NCBI GenBank assembly: GCA_905372035.1
Contig: CAJPNN010000013.1
Span: 1 to 31,434, forward strand
Length of the DNA stretch: 31,434 nucleotides
Source: Bacillota bacterium
GTDB taxonomy: Bacteria > Bacillota > Clostridia > Peptostreptococcales > Anaerovoracaceae
Reading direction: 5' to 3'
The notes beneath the pieces were generated by a model. That model was not told the origin of the DNA. It made no database searches and worked only from the letters and a program-made list of their open reading frames with translations. This document shows, piece after piece, positions 8,830 through 16,257 of the stretch; positions within the stretch are counted from its first letter, which is position 1; each line of letters begins with the position of its first letter. The position numbers and the translations under genes are program-made.

Positions 8830-10665
8830 TTAATAGGAGAACCAATCCCCGAATTCACGGGCAAGTTCATATAAAATATTTCTACATGCCTCGTCAACTG
8901 TTTTTGATTTTATGCTCTTACCTGCAATCCTGTTATATTTGTCTATTCTTTTCATATATAATTCTTCTATGAGCTTCTCTTTTTCTTCTCGAGTGTTTGC
9001 CCTTATAGCAGGTCTTTTATTTTCTTTCATCAAGCGGATTTTTAAAAATTCAAGTTCCGGCTCCAAAACAAAAATCTCACCTGTTTTTTCGGCAATTTTC
9101 AGATTTTCATCCAACAAAAGTGTTCCTCCGCCTGTCGATATGACACACTTTCTTTTAATCAGACAATCTTTAAATATAGCACTCTCTATTTTTCTAAATC
9201 CTTTTTCTCCATGCTCCGCAAAAATTTCAGATATATTTTTATTACATTTTTCTTCTATTCCCTTATCAATATCATAAAATTTTAATGCCAATTTTTTTGC
9301 AAGTTTTCTTCCGACAGTTGTTTTACCTGCTCCCATAAAACCCGTTAAAATTATAGGTTTCTGTAACTTCCCCTGCAAATATACGGCCGCCATATCCGCA
9401 TAAAAATCGGGATACGATACCTTTACACTTTCATAAAGCTTTGATATTTTTTCAAATACCGCCATTTCCAAAACAGCCAAAGTCATCGCAATTCTGTGAT
9501 CTCCATGATCACTCGCTTTTTTAAAATTTTCTCTTGAATGTAAAAGTCTCCTGCGATTTTCTCCATAAATGACAAACCCGTCATCGGTTTCTTGGATTTT
9601 TATTCCCAGTTTTCTAAACTCACCGACTATAGCATTTATTCTGTCGCTTTCTTTTTTCCTCAGCTCACCTGCCCCTTTTACAACAGTTTTCCCTGATGCC
9701 AATGCTGCCGCTGCCGCTAAAACGGGGATTTCATCTATCATTAAACTCACTTCTCTGTTATTGATACTTATTCCTGATAACGAAGACGATGAAACCCTAA
9801 GACTTCCACGTCGTTCAAAAGCATCCGATATATTCGACACCTTTACATTTGCTCCCATATCCCTTATAACATCCAAAAATGCCGTTCTTGTAGTATTTAA
9901 CCCCACATTGTTCAAAACTATGTCCGCATCTTCTGAAATTGCGGCAAGTGTAATAAAATAAGCCGCAGCCGAAAAATCTCCGGGTATTTTGAGCTTTAGA
10001 GGTTTAAGTTCACAATTTCCTTTCACTTTTATTGTATTTCCTTCGGAAGATATATCCGCATGCATATGTTTCAACAAAACTTCCGTATGGTTTCTCGTAG
10101 AAATATTCTCCGATATTGATACCGTCTCATCTGAAAATAAGCCGGCTAAAAGAAGTGATGATTTAACCTGTGCCGACGGCACTTTAGAATTAAAATTTAT
10201 ACCCCTGTTCGTTCCTCTCAAAATCTCTACGGGAAGTTTTTCATTTCCTTTGAATTTTGCTCCCATTTGAACCAGAGGATCCGTGACCCTTCCCATAGGT
10301 CTTTCGGAAAGTGATTCATCCCCATAAAGCGCAGCTTTAACCCCCGCTCCTGCAAGAAGTCCGAGCATAAGCCTTGCAGACGTTCCCGAGTTTCCCGCAT
10401 ACAGAAACAACTTATTTTTTTTTATTCTCTTTTCTTTTCCGATATTTTTAAAACCGTTGAGCCCTTTTCCGTATATAAAAAAACAGTTTTTATCAAAAGT
10501 TTTAATATTGATTCCGAGTTTTCTCAGCATTATCAAAGTTCTCCTGACATCTTCGGCATCTGAGCAGTTTTCTATCCGGGAGTTCCCGTTTGCAACAGAT
10601 GCCAAAATCAGCGCTCTATGACTTATCGATTTATCGGAAACAACTTTCACTTTACCCTTTATCAC
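8830..10665 (-). CDS. aroA-aroK: Fused 5-enolpyruvylshikimate-3-phosphate synthase / shikimate kinase
   Basis: A 611-residue bifunctional enzyme for two consecutive-by-substrate steps of the cytoplasmic shikimate pathway: shikimate phosphorylation and addition of phosphoenolpyruvate to shikimate-3-phosphate. Residues ~1-430 are EPSP synthase: SDKSISHR (K12, S13, R17), GNSGTSARL, RPMGRV, SAQVKSS, GDFSAAAYF, MIDEIP, KESDRI and HGDHRIAM are all present. Residues ~435-611 are shikimate kinase: Walker A GFMGAGKTT near residue 445, DID, GFRKIE, STGGGT and the lid NKRPAIR. I place the start at the GTG at 10665 because GAGGAG lies seven bases upstream and the protein then begins, as in the family, with IKGKVKVV; the frame stays open further upstream. 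The start overlaps the chorismate mutase stop by 14 bases, implying translational coupling. Motifs RNHTE, SAQVK and NTTR match class II EPSP synthases. Confidence 0.95.
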   Translation of the reverse strand: MIKGKVKVVSDKSISHRALILASVANGNSRIENCSDAEDVRRTLIMLRKLGINIKTFDKNCFFIYGKGLNGFKNIGKEKRIKKNKLFLYAGNSGTSARLMLGLLAGAGVKAALYGDESLSERPMGRVTDPLVQMGAKFKGNEKLPVEILRGTNRGINFNSKVPSAQVKSSLLLAGLFSDETVSISENISTRNHTEVLLKHMHADISSEGNTIKVKGNCELKPLKLKIPGDFSAAAYFITLAAISEDADIVLNNVGLNTTRTAFLDVIRDMGANVKVSNISDAFERRGSLRVSSSSLSGISINNREVSLMIDEIPVLAAAAALASGKTVVKGAGELRKKESDRINAIVGEFRKLGIKIQETDDGFVIYGENRRRLLHSRENFKKASDHGDHRIAMTLAVLEMAVFEKISKLYESVKVSYPDFYADMAAVYLQGKLQKPIILTGFMGAGKTTVGRKLAKKLALKFYDIDKGIEEKCNKNISEIFAEHGEKGFRKIESAIFKDCLIKRKCVISTGGGTLLLDENLKIAEKTGEIFVLEPELEFLKIRLMKENKRPAIRANTREEKEKLIEELYMKRIDKYNRIAGKSIKSKTVDEACRNILYELAREFGDWFSY

Positions 10666-10915
10666 GAAAAATCTCCTCTTGAATTCTCCTTGAAACCTCA
10701 AATATTTTTTTATATATTTCCGATATATAAGAAATATTGCTGCCTGAATGTAAAGCCACATTTTTAAGAACATCACACTCTCTGTCCGGAGCATAAATCT
10801 CTTCGAAATTTTTCAGTTTCTCTTTTCCTATGTGCCTCGTCAATTGTATTCTTTCGGACAATAATTCTGCAATTCGCACATCTATTTCATCTATTTTCTT
10901 TCTGTATTCATTCAT
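10652..10915 (-). CDS. Chorismate mutase, monofunctional AroQ type
   Basis: An 87-residue all-helical protein that converts chorismate to prephenate, the entry to phenylalanine and tyrosine. The AroQ pattern is visible: RKKIDEID at the N-terminus (R5), SERIQLTRHIGKEK (R22, K33), DRE (D44-R45-E46) and a C-terminal helix ending SRRIQEE with the catalytic-position Gln. The length is that of a free-standing AroQ domain; no prephenate dehydratase, dehydrogenase or DAHP synthase is attached. The frame is closed by a stop shortly upstream, so the ATG is the only reasonable start, though no good Shine-Dalgarno is present in the 80-base gap after aroC. It overlaps aroA-aroK by 14 bases and belongs to the aro operon. 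Confidence 0.9.
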   Translation of the reverse strand: MNEYRKKIDEIDVRIAELLSERIQLTRHIGKEKLKNFEEIYAPDRECDVLKNVALHSGSNISYISEIYKKIFEVSRRIQEEIFRDKG

Positions 10916-10995
10916 ATATTTTTACGTAGAATCTAATCATCTGAAATTTTAATTAGACTTTTCCTTTCTCCATGTAAATGCAGTTCATTTATTCT

Positions 10996-12072
10996 TCACT
11001 TCTCTAAAAACATATCCATCAAAACCAATGCCATTGAGGCTTCAAGCACAAATCTCCCTCTTATGCCTATACATACATCATGGCGCCCGGCTGTGGATAT
11101 TTTCGCTTTTCTCATATTCTTGATATCTATGGTATCCTGTAAAATTCCTATTGACGGAGTAGGCTTAAACACAACCTCAGATACTATATCCGCCCCGGTA
11201 GTTATTCCGCCTTCAATGCCTCCGCAATTGTTTGTCTTCCTCCCTATCTCACCGTTTTCACAAATAATAGGTATATCGTTAACATCGGACCCCCTTGCTC
11301 CGTTAAATTCCTCGCCTAATCCGAACGACACGGATTTGACACCGGGTATGGAAAAAAACATTTGAGCAATCCTGCTTTCCACATTATTAAATACAGGAGA
11401 GCCTATGCCGGCTTTGACCCCCGATGCAATAACTCTTACCTTTACACCTAAGGAATCATTGTCTTTTGAAGCTTTTTTCAATTCCTGATAAAAAAACTCT
11501 TCTCCCTTCTCGTTATTTTCTTTTTCATTCTTTGCGGTTGAAAAGCGTATTTCAGAGCTTATAATGACTCCGAATTTTTCTTCTATATACTGACGTGCCA
11601 AACTTCCTACAGCGGCAAGCGGCGCCGTAAGCCTGCCCGAAAAATGACCCGATCCCCTCATATCCGCAAAGCCTTCATATTTGAGTTCCGCCGTTAAATC
11701 TGAAGTTGACGGGCGTATAATGTCTTTCATAGATTCATAATCTGAAGAGTTGACATCAGTATTTTTTATAATAAGGGATATGGGCATACCGGTCGTATAT
11801 CCGTCTAAAATTCCGGAAATGATCTCCACTTCATCAGTTTCTTTTCTCGTTGAAATCGCGTTGATTCCTTTATTTTCAATCTTTTCAGGATCTGAATGGC
11901 AAATAACGTCTACGTGGTTTACTCCGGGTCTTCTTTTCCTCATATCCGATTCAAGCCTCGAAAAATCAATCTTAAATCCGTGAGGAAATCCGTCCGCCAC
12001 AATCCCTACCGCCTTACCGTGAGATTCTCCCCAAAGGCTCAATTTTAAGTTATTTCCCCATGTACTTCCCAT
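10996..12072 (-). CDS. aroC: Chorismate synthase
   Basis: A 358-residue enzyme that converts 5-enolpyruvylshikimate-3-phosphate to chorismate using reduced FMN. The full set of family signatures is present: WGESHG near residue 14, RKRRPG, MRGSGHFSGRLTAPLAA, GARGSD, NNCGGIEGGITTG and GRHD near the C-terminus (GRHDV here, where GRHDP is commoner). Length is normal. The ATG at 12072 has GGAG eight bases upstream inside the end of aroB; the two genes overlap by 28 bases, so translation is coupled. Gene order aroB-aroC-chorismate mutase-aroA/K puts most of the second half of the shikimate pathway in one transcript. Confidence 0.97.
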   Translation of the reverse strand: MGSTWGNNLKLSLWGESHGKAVGIVADGFPHGFKIDFSRLESDMRKRRPGVNHVDVICHSDPEKIENKGINAISTRKETDEVEIISGILDGYTTGMPISLIIKNTDVNSSDYESMKDIIRPSTSDLTAELKYEGFADMRGSGHFSGRLTAPLAAVGSLARQYIEEKFGVIISSEIRFSTAKNEKENNEKGEEFFYQELKKASKDNDSLGVKVRVIASGVKAGIGSPVFNNVESRIAQMFFSIPGVKSVSFGLGEEFNGARGSDVNDIPIICENGEIGRKTNNCGGIEGGITTGADIVSEVVFKPTPSIGILQDTIDIKNMRKAKISTAGRHDVCIGIRGRFVLEASMALVLMDMFLEK

Positions 12073-13019
12073 AACGTTTTCTCCAATTTTATATAATCAA
12101 CTTCGACGATCTCAGGTAACCCTATTTCCCTCAATAATATCAGCTCCACGCCGTCACCTGTTGATTTTTTATCCGCCTTTATCGCTTCTATAAGTTTATC
12201 CGGTTTGAATTCTATGTATGCGGGCAAACCTCTTTCCAAAAGCATTTCGGAAACTTTATTTGCAAGCTCCGGTTCGGTTATGCCTAATTTTTCGCCGATC
12301 GTACAGGCTAAAATCATACCGAAACCCACAGCTTCTCCATGTGAAATGTATTTATAAGCATACATTTTTTCTATAGCATGTGCAAATGTATGTCCGAAAT
12401 TAAGTATTTTCCTATTGCCTTTATCTTCAAAATCAGCATTTACAAAATATCTTTTATTATCAACCGACATGCTTATCATATCAGCAACACAAATATCTTT
12501 TTCAAGAAGTCTTTTATCTCTTATCAGCCCATATTTCAATACTTCCGCCATACCCGATTTTATTTCTCTTTCGCTCAGAGTGGCTAAAAACTTTTCATTT
12601 ATAATTACCTTATCCGCCTCCCTGAACGTTCCTACAAGATTTTTGCCTTCTTTTAAATTTATTCCGTTCTTCCCTCCGAATGCCGCATCCACACATGCTA
12701 AAAGTGTTGTAGGAATAAATATCAGCTCTCTTATGCCATGCTTATATATAGAAGCGGCAAATCCTGCTATATCCATAACCGCTCCGCCACCTAAAGCTAT
12801 AACGGTCATTTCTCTTGAAAAGCCCTTTGAAAACATCGTATATAAGATTTTTTCAAGGTTTTCAAAGTTCTTATTACTGTCTCCCGTCCTCAAAACGAAA
12901 ACACCTTTACGACAGACATTTAAGTTGTCCGAAATTTCACCAAGCCACAAATCCGCTACATTTTCATCCGTTATTATATAAACTTCCCGTCTGTATTTTT
13001 TTAATTCCGAAAAACTCAC
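12045..13019 (-). CDS. aroB: 3-Dehydroquinate synthase
   Basis: A 324-residue NAD- and metal-dependent enzyme that cyclises DAHP to 3-dehydroquinate, second step of the shikimate pathway. Visible motifs: DENVADLW, the NAD loop GGGAVMDIAGF, PTTLLACVDAAFGGKNGINL, and metal ligands in GMAEVLKYG (Glu), LNFGHTFAHAIE (His) and SHGEAVGFGM (His). It is shorter than the typical ~350-360 residues, mainly at the N-terminus. I choose the GTG at 13019: it forms a GTGA overlap with the stop of the upstream PHP gene and has GGGAGG seven bases upstream. A GTG five codons earlier (13034) would place that ribosome site inside the gene. Confidence 0.95.
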   Translation of the reverse strand: MSFSELKKYRREVYIITDENVADLWLGEISDNLNVCRKGVFVLRTGDSNKNFENLEKILYTMFSKGFSREMTVIALGGGAVMDIAGFAASIYKHGIRELIFIPTTLLACVDAAFGGKNGINLKEGKNLVGTFREADKVIINEKFLATLSEREIKSGMAEVLKYGLIRDKRLLEKDICVADMISMSVDNKRYFVNADFEDKGNRKILNFGHTFAHAIEKMYAYKYISHGEAVGFGMILACTIGEKLGITEPELANKVSEMLLERGLPAYIEFKPDKLIEAIKADKKSTGDGVELILLREIGLPEIVEVDYIKLEKTLWEVHGEIT

Positions 13020-14248
13020 AAAAGTGCCTCCCACATTTTCCTGTCAAAATGTGTTATCAAGCTTCCCGCCTTCAAATCATTTTCAGCATATTGAACAGGT
13101 CCTAAGCTTTCAGCTTCCTGACCTTTAGGAACTATAAGCTGCCCCGCATCGGATTTTATCATTCCCACTTTTGCTCTTGCCATCAGCTCTATAAATCTTT
13201 CTCGCTTTTCTTCGGTTACACTTTCTTTTATGTCGTATGGTGCTCTTTTGAGATAATTATCCAAACTTTCAGTCGCTTTTTCTCTTCCTAAATAAACCAG
13301 TTCACCCATAGGCACAATAAAGCCTCCCGGAATAAACTCTCTGTTCGTTATCTTTCTGAAATCGGGAGGTGCAATCTTTATATCATCAATTTCCCTTGCT
13401 ATTTTATTGGGATTTTCAAACACTACGTCATTTGCCTTTTCTTCTCCCAGATATAAAAACTCTTCATACATCTCTTCCGTATCTCTCATATACACTCCGG
13501 GTTCTCCCTCCACTTTGGGAACTCCTTTCGCCAACAGAACAGCTTTCCTTGCAATCGAATCGCAAGGCTCAAGGTAATGAGCGTCACTTGTTGCACAAAC
13601 GGGTTTATTTAAGCGTTTACCTATATCACAAACTTTCTCGTTTAATGCTTTAAGCGCATCCATGTCCTTTACCATAGATTGATTTACCAGAAATTTATTG
13701 TTTGATAACGGCTGTATCTCGAGATAATCATAAAACTCCGCAATACTCAGCAGCTCGTCAAGCGGTTTTTCTTTTCTGACTGCCCTGTAAAACTCACCCG
13801 CTTCACATGCGGAGCCTATTATTAGTCCTTCACGATTTGCTTTTAAAAACGACTTCGGAATAAGCGGCACATTAAACAAAATCGGCTGATCCATTACATA
13901 AAACATATGTGACATACTTGCAATCTTATATAGATTCTTTAATCCCGTCGCATTTTTAACCTGTATAATTATGTGATACGGCTTGTGTGATTCAAATTCT
14001 TTTCTCAAGCTTTCTTCCGAATCGTCATCTAAAAGATATCCCTCCATTCCGAAAATCGCTCTAACGTTATATTTTCCGCCGGATATCAATCTGAAAAGTT
14101 CCGGAAATCCATGACACACTCCGTGATCTGTTATCGCTACTGCATACATATTCTCCCGATCCGCCTTTTCAAGCAGCATTTTTATATCTGTAAGCCCGTC
14201 CATCACACTCATGTTGGAATGAATGTGCAGTTCCGTACGTCTTTTCAT
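13016..14248 (-). CDS. PolC-derived PHP-domain protein lacking the polymerase
   Basis: A 410-residue protein. Residues 1-~300 are a PHP phosphoesterase domain of the PolC (Gram-positive replicative DNA polymerase) type: HIH (H8, H10), TDH (D41, H42), GMEGYLL (E69), IGSACEAGEFYRAV, YDYLEIQPL, ATSDAHYLEP, YLGEEKANDVVFENPNKIA. The proofreading exonuclease that PolC carries inside this domain is missing. The C-terminal ~60 residues (GQLIVPKGQEAESLGPVQYA, then THFD) resemble a short piece of the PolC polymerase region, but the catalytic polymerase core is absent. The frame is intact, with GGGAGG five bases before the ATG, and its stop overlaps aroB (GTGA), so it looks like a real, translated first gene of the aro operon. 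A metal-dependent phosphoesterase activity is plausible; substrate and reason for the aro linkage are unknown. Confidence 0.85.
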   Translation of the reverse strand: MKRRTELHIHSNMSVMDGLTDIKMLLEKADRENMYAVAITDHGVCHGFPELFRLISGGKYNVRAIFGMEGYLLDDDSEESLRKEFESHKPYHIIIQVKNATGLKNLYKIASMSHMFYVMDQPILFNVPLIPKSFLKANREGLIIGSACEAGEFYRAVRKEKPLDELLSIAEFYDYLEIQPLSNNKFLVNQSMVKDMDALKALNEKVCDIGKRLNKPVCATSDAHYLEPCDSIARKAVLLAKGVPKVEGEPGVYMRDTEEMYEEFLYLGEEKANDVVFENPNKIAREIDDIKIAPPDFRKITNREFIPGGFIVPMGELVYLGREKATESLDNYLKRAPYDIKESVTEEKRERFIELMARAKVGMIKSDAGQLIVPKGQEAESLGPVQYAENDLKAGSLITHFDRKMWEALL

Positions 14249-14277
14249 AAAAACCTCCCAAAATTCCTTCTTTTATA

Positions 14278-14299
14278 TTTTATCATACTGCTGATAAAA
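14278..14299. promoter_or_regulatory. Perfect inverted repeat, possible operator of the aro operon
   Basis: The half-sites TTTTATCA and TGATAAAA are separated by six bases, 30 bases upstream of the PHP start codon. On the minus strand a TATGAT that could serve as a -10 element lies inside the repeat (14282-14287), so a bound dimeric repressor would block it. The -35 region is not clear. No regulator can be named. Confidence 0.4.
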
Positions 14300-14318
14300 A
14301 TACTATCACGTCCACATA

Positions 14319-14355
14319 ACAAAAAGGGCACGCTTTTTACAGCCTACCCTTTTGT
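14319..14355 (-). terminator. Rho-independent terminator after the CoA-transferase gene
   Basis: On the minus strand, arms GGGTAGGC and GCGTGCCC pair with one G-G mismatch and one G-T pair around an eight-base loop (TGTAAAAA), followed by TTTTTGTT. It lies about 80 bases after the CoA-transferase stop and separates it from the aro operon. The A-rich flank makes it partly symmetric. Confidence 0.75.
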
Positions 14356-14435
14356 ATAAATCTACATTATTTAATTTCAGTCACCAACATATATTAATAT
14401 ATTTTAACAAGATCAAGCGATCTATATATGACTCG

Positions 14436-15626
14436 TTAAATTACGCCGTTTTCTTTAAGTGAGGAAATTTTTTCTTCCGAATATCCCAAAAGCTCCCCTA
14501 AGATCGTTTCGTTATCTTCTCCGAGCTGAGGAGATGCCTTATCTATCTTATCTTCTTTTCCATGCATCTTTATCGGTGTACCCGGCATAACCATATCTTC
14601 TTCCGCTCCGGGTTGGAATACGCTTAAAAGCATGTTTCTCCCTTTGAGCTGAGGATGCTCCGCCGCTTCCTTTATGTTTAATATATTGCCGAAAGGAATG
14701 CCTTCTGCGGCAAGAAGCTCTTCTATTTCAGCAACCTCATGCTCTTTTGACCAGCTCTCGACGATATCCTTAAGTGTGCTTCCATAATTGTCACATCTCT
14801 TAAGATTCGTTACATATGACGGATCATCTATCAACTCTTCCTTACCCATAATCTTGCAAAGGCTTGCCCACATTTTATCCGTGCCGCATCCCATTACAAA
14901 ACCTCCGTCTTTAGCTTCAAATGAATCGAACGGAGCAATACTCGGATCGGCATTTCCCGCTCTATGAGGAATTTTACCGTCGACCGTATATTCCATTACA
15001 AAATTTTCCATCACTGAAAACAGAGTGTCCACCATAGCTACATCCAGTCTCTGACCTTCTCCTGTCCGCTCTCTTTGATATAATGCCATAAGTATCCCTA
15101 TACAAAGGTATGCCCCTGAGTAATTATCTCCGATCGACGGACCTATCTTTGTAGGCGGTGCATCCGGAAATCCCGTTACGCTCATCATTCCGCTCATAGC
15201 CTGTGCAACTATATCATAAGCCGGTCTTTTTGCCAAAGGCCCTTCAAGTCCGAATCCTGAAATAGAACCGTAGATTATTCCGGGGTTTATTTTTTTCATC
15301 TCCTCATAACTGAATCCCAGCTTTTCTAAAGTGCCGACTTTATAGTTTTCAGTCACTACGTCAGCTGTCTTGAGAAGATCTCTAAATACTTCTTTTCCCT
15401 CTTCCGATCTGAGATCAAGAGTGATCCCTTTTTTATTTCTGTTTATATAACCGAAATAAGCACTGTAGTGATTAAGCATAGGACCCCATGCTCTCGTCTG
15501 ATCTCCTACCCCCGGCCTTTCAATTTTGATTACTTCCGCACCGTGATCTGCCAGATTCATCGTACAAAACGGTCCGCTGTAAGCCTGTGTTAAATCCAAA
15601 ACACGCACACCTTCAAGTGGTTTCAT
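14436..15626 (-). CDS. CaiB/BaiF family (family III) CoA-transferase
   Basis: A 396-residue enzyme of the formyl-CoA:oxalate/carnitine CoA-transferase family, which moves CoA between carboxylic acids through an aspartyl-CoA intermediate. Family features: PLEGVRVLDLTQAYSGPFCT at the N-terminus, LADHGAEVIKIERPGVGD, NRNKKGITLDLRSEEGK, and the catalytic Asp at D167 in IGDNYSGAYL, followed by GILMALYQRERTGEGQ. Length is normal. AAAGGAG lies seven bases before the ATG. The gene is transcribed alone from its own promoter, with a terminator behind it, and lies just downstream of an acyl-CoA dehydrogenase/etfBA set on the same strand, which suggests it activates or recycles the acid that those genes reduce. 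The substrate cannot be read from sequence; carnitine/crotonobetaine, aryl-lactate/acrylate and 2-hydroxyacid systems all use relatives. Confidence 0.93.
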   Translation of the reverse strand: MKPLEGVRVLDLTQAYSGPFCTMNLADHGAEVIKIERPGVGDQTRAWGPMLNHYSAYFGYINRNKKGITLDLRSEEGKEVFRDLLKTADVVTENYKVGTLEKLGFSYEEMKKINPGIIYGSISGFGLEGPLAKRPAYDIVAQAMSGMMSVTGFPDAPPTKIGPSIGDNYSGAYLCIGILMALYQRERTGEGQRLDVAMVDTLFSVMENFVMEYTVDGKIPHRAGNADPSIAPFDSFEAKDGGFVMGCGTDKMWASLCKIMGKEELIDDPSYVTNLKRCDNYGSTLKDIVESWSKEHEVAEIEELLAAEGIPFGNILNIKEAAEHPQLKGRNMLLSVFQPGAEEDMVMPGTPIKMHGKEDKIDKASPQLGEDNETILGELLGYSEEKISSLKENGVI

Positions 15627-15686
15627 GACACATCTCCTTTTAATAATTTCTTATTCATAACAATATCTTCCGAATAATAAAAATAC

Positions 15687-15728
15687 CTAAGCCAAACATC
15701 ACAAAAGTTTGTTAAAAGTTTGACTTAG
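15687..15728. promoter_or_regulatory. Inverted repeat at the transcription start of the CoA-transferase gene
   Basis: The arms CTAAGCCAAAC (15687-15697) and GTTTGACTTAG (15718-15728) pair at ten of eleven positions, with G-U possible at the eleventh in RNA. The right arm begins four bases past the -10 element and spans the expected start site. The spacer contains a further GTTTG. This may be a repressor operator or a leader hairpin. Confidence 0.45.
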
Positions 15729-15731
15729 TGT

Positions 15732-15761
15732 ATTATACTCCATGCTTACATATAGTTTCAA
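15732..15761 (-). promoter_or_regulatory. SigmaA-type promoter of the CoA-transferase gene
   Basis: The minus strand reads TTGAAA (15756-15761), an 18-base spacer, then a perfect TATAAT (15732-15737). Transcription would begin near 15725, leaving a leader of about 100 bases before the ATG at 15626. Confidence 0.65.
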
Positions 15762-15808
15762 GGGGTTTTTTATAAAAAAACGACTTGTCAAATGTTATAT
15801 ATTTTAAA

Positions 15809-16216
15809 TTACATCTTCTCGTTTAATCCTACATATTCCGAATCTCCGAATCCCAATATCAGAGAAAAAATATACGGAAAGAACACTAAGCCCAAGCAAA
15901 ATCCCGTGCTCCTGCCAAACACTTTTCCGAGCTGATAAGACAGCACAATACCTGCGATAAAATTTACAAAAGGAACGAACATCAATAAAAAATACCAGCC
16001 GTTTCCGAATACTATTTCAAACATTTTATATGAATCATAAAACGGTATGAGAGAATACCATCCTTTCTGTCCGGCTTTTTCAAAGATCTTCCAAAATGCC
16101 ATAATCTTTAAAACTATAATTGCAGCAACCATAAACATCAACACAGTGAAATATTCTATAAATATTACAGTCCAAAAGCTGCATGTATATCCTGAAACGC
16201 ACATATCATAACACAT
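15809..16216 (-). CDS. Small multi-pass membrane protein, DUF5684-like
   Basis: A 135-residue protein with three or four membrane segments: ~12-40, ~60-85 (GWYFLLMFVPFVNFIAGIVL) and ~98-120. The string FWKIFEKAGQKGWYSLIPFYDSYKMFEIVFGNGWY and the ending FFPYIFSLILGFGDSEY match what I know of the DUF5684 family, sometimes annotated as signal peptidase I-like although no catalytic Ser/Lys pair is visible. I take the ATG at 16216, ten bases after AAAGGAG; the frame opens nine codons earlier at a TTG, but that would run through the ribosome site. It follows etfA by about 40 bases and is probably the last gene of that transcript. Function unknown. Confidence 0.75.
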   Translation of the reverse strand: MCYDMCVSGYTCSFWTVIFIEYFTVLMFMVAAIIVLKIMAFWKIFEKAGQKGWYSLIPFYDSYKMFEIVFGNGWYFLLMFVPFVNFIAGIVLSYQLGKVFGRSTGFCLGLVFFPYIFSLILGFGDSEYVGLNEKM

Positions 16217-16257
16217 AAATAAAATTCTCCTTTTAAAAAACAATAATTACTTCACTT

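Noticed and set aside
10916..10995. Short leader-peptide-like frames and a weak TCTAAT/ATTAGA repeat between aroC and the chorismate mutase gene
   Set aside because: The frames are about ten codons or less without regulatory codon runs, and the six-base-pair stem with a 14-base loop is not convincing as an attenuator.
12415..12981. 188-codon plus-strand frame opposite aroB
   Set aside because: It lies wholly antisense to aroB, which has complete motifs and a good start; no family resemblance was seen.
14409..14424. Small inverted repeat AGATC-AAGC-GATCT just after the CoA-transferase gene as a terminator
   Set aside because: Five-base-pair stem with only a short, interrupted T-run; the hairpin at 14319-14355 is far better.
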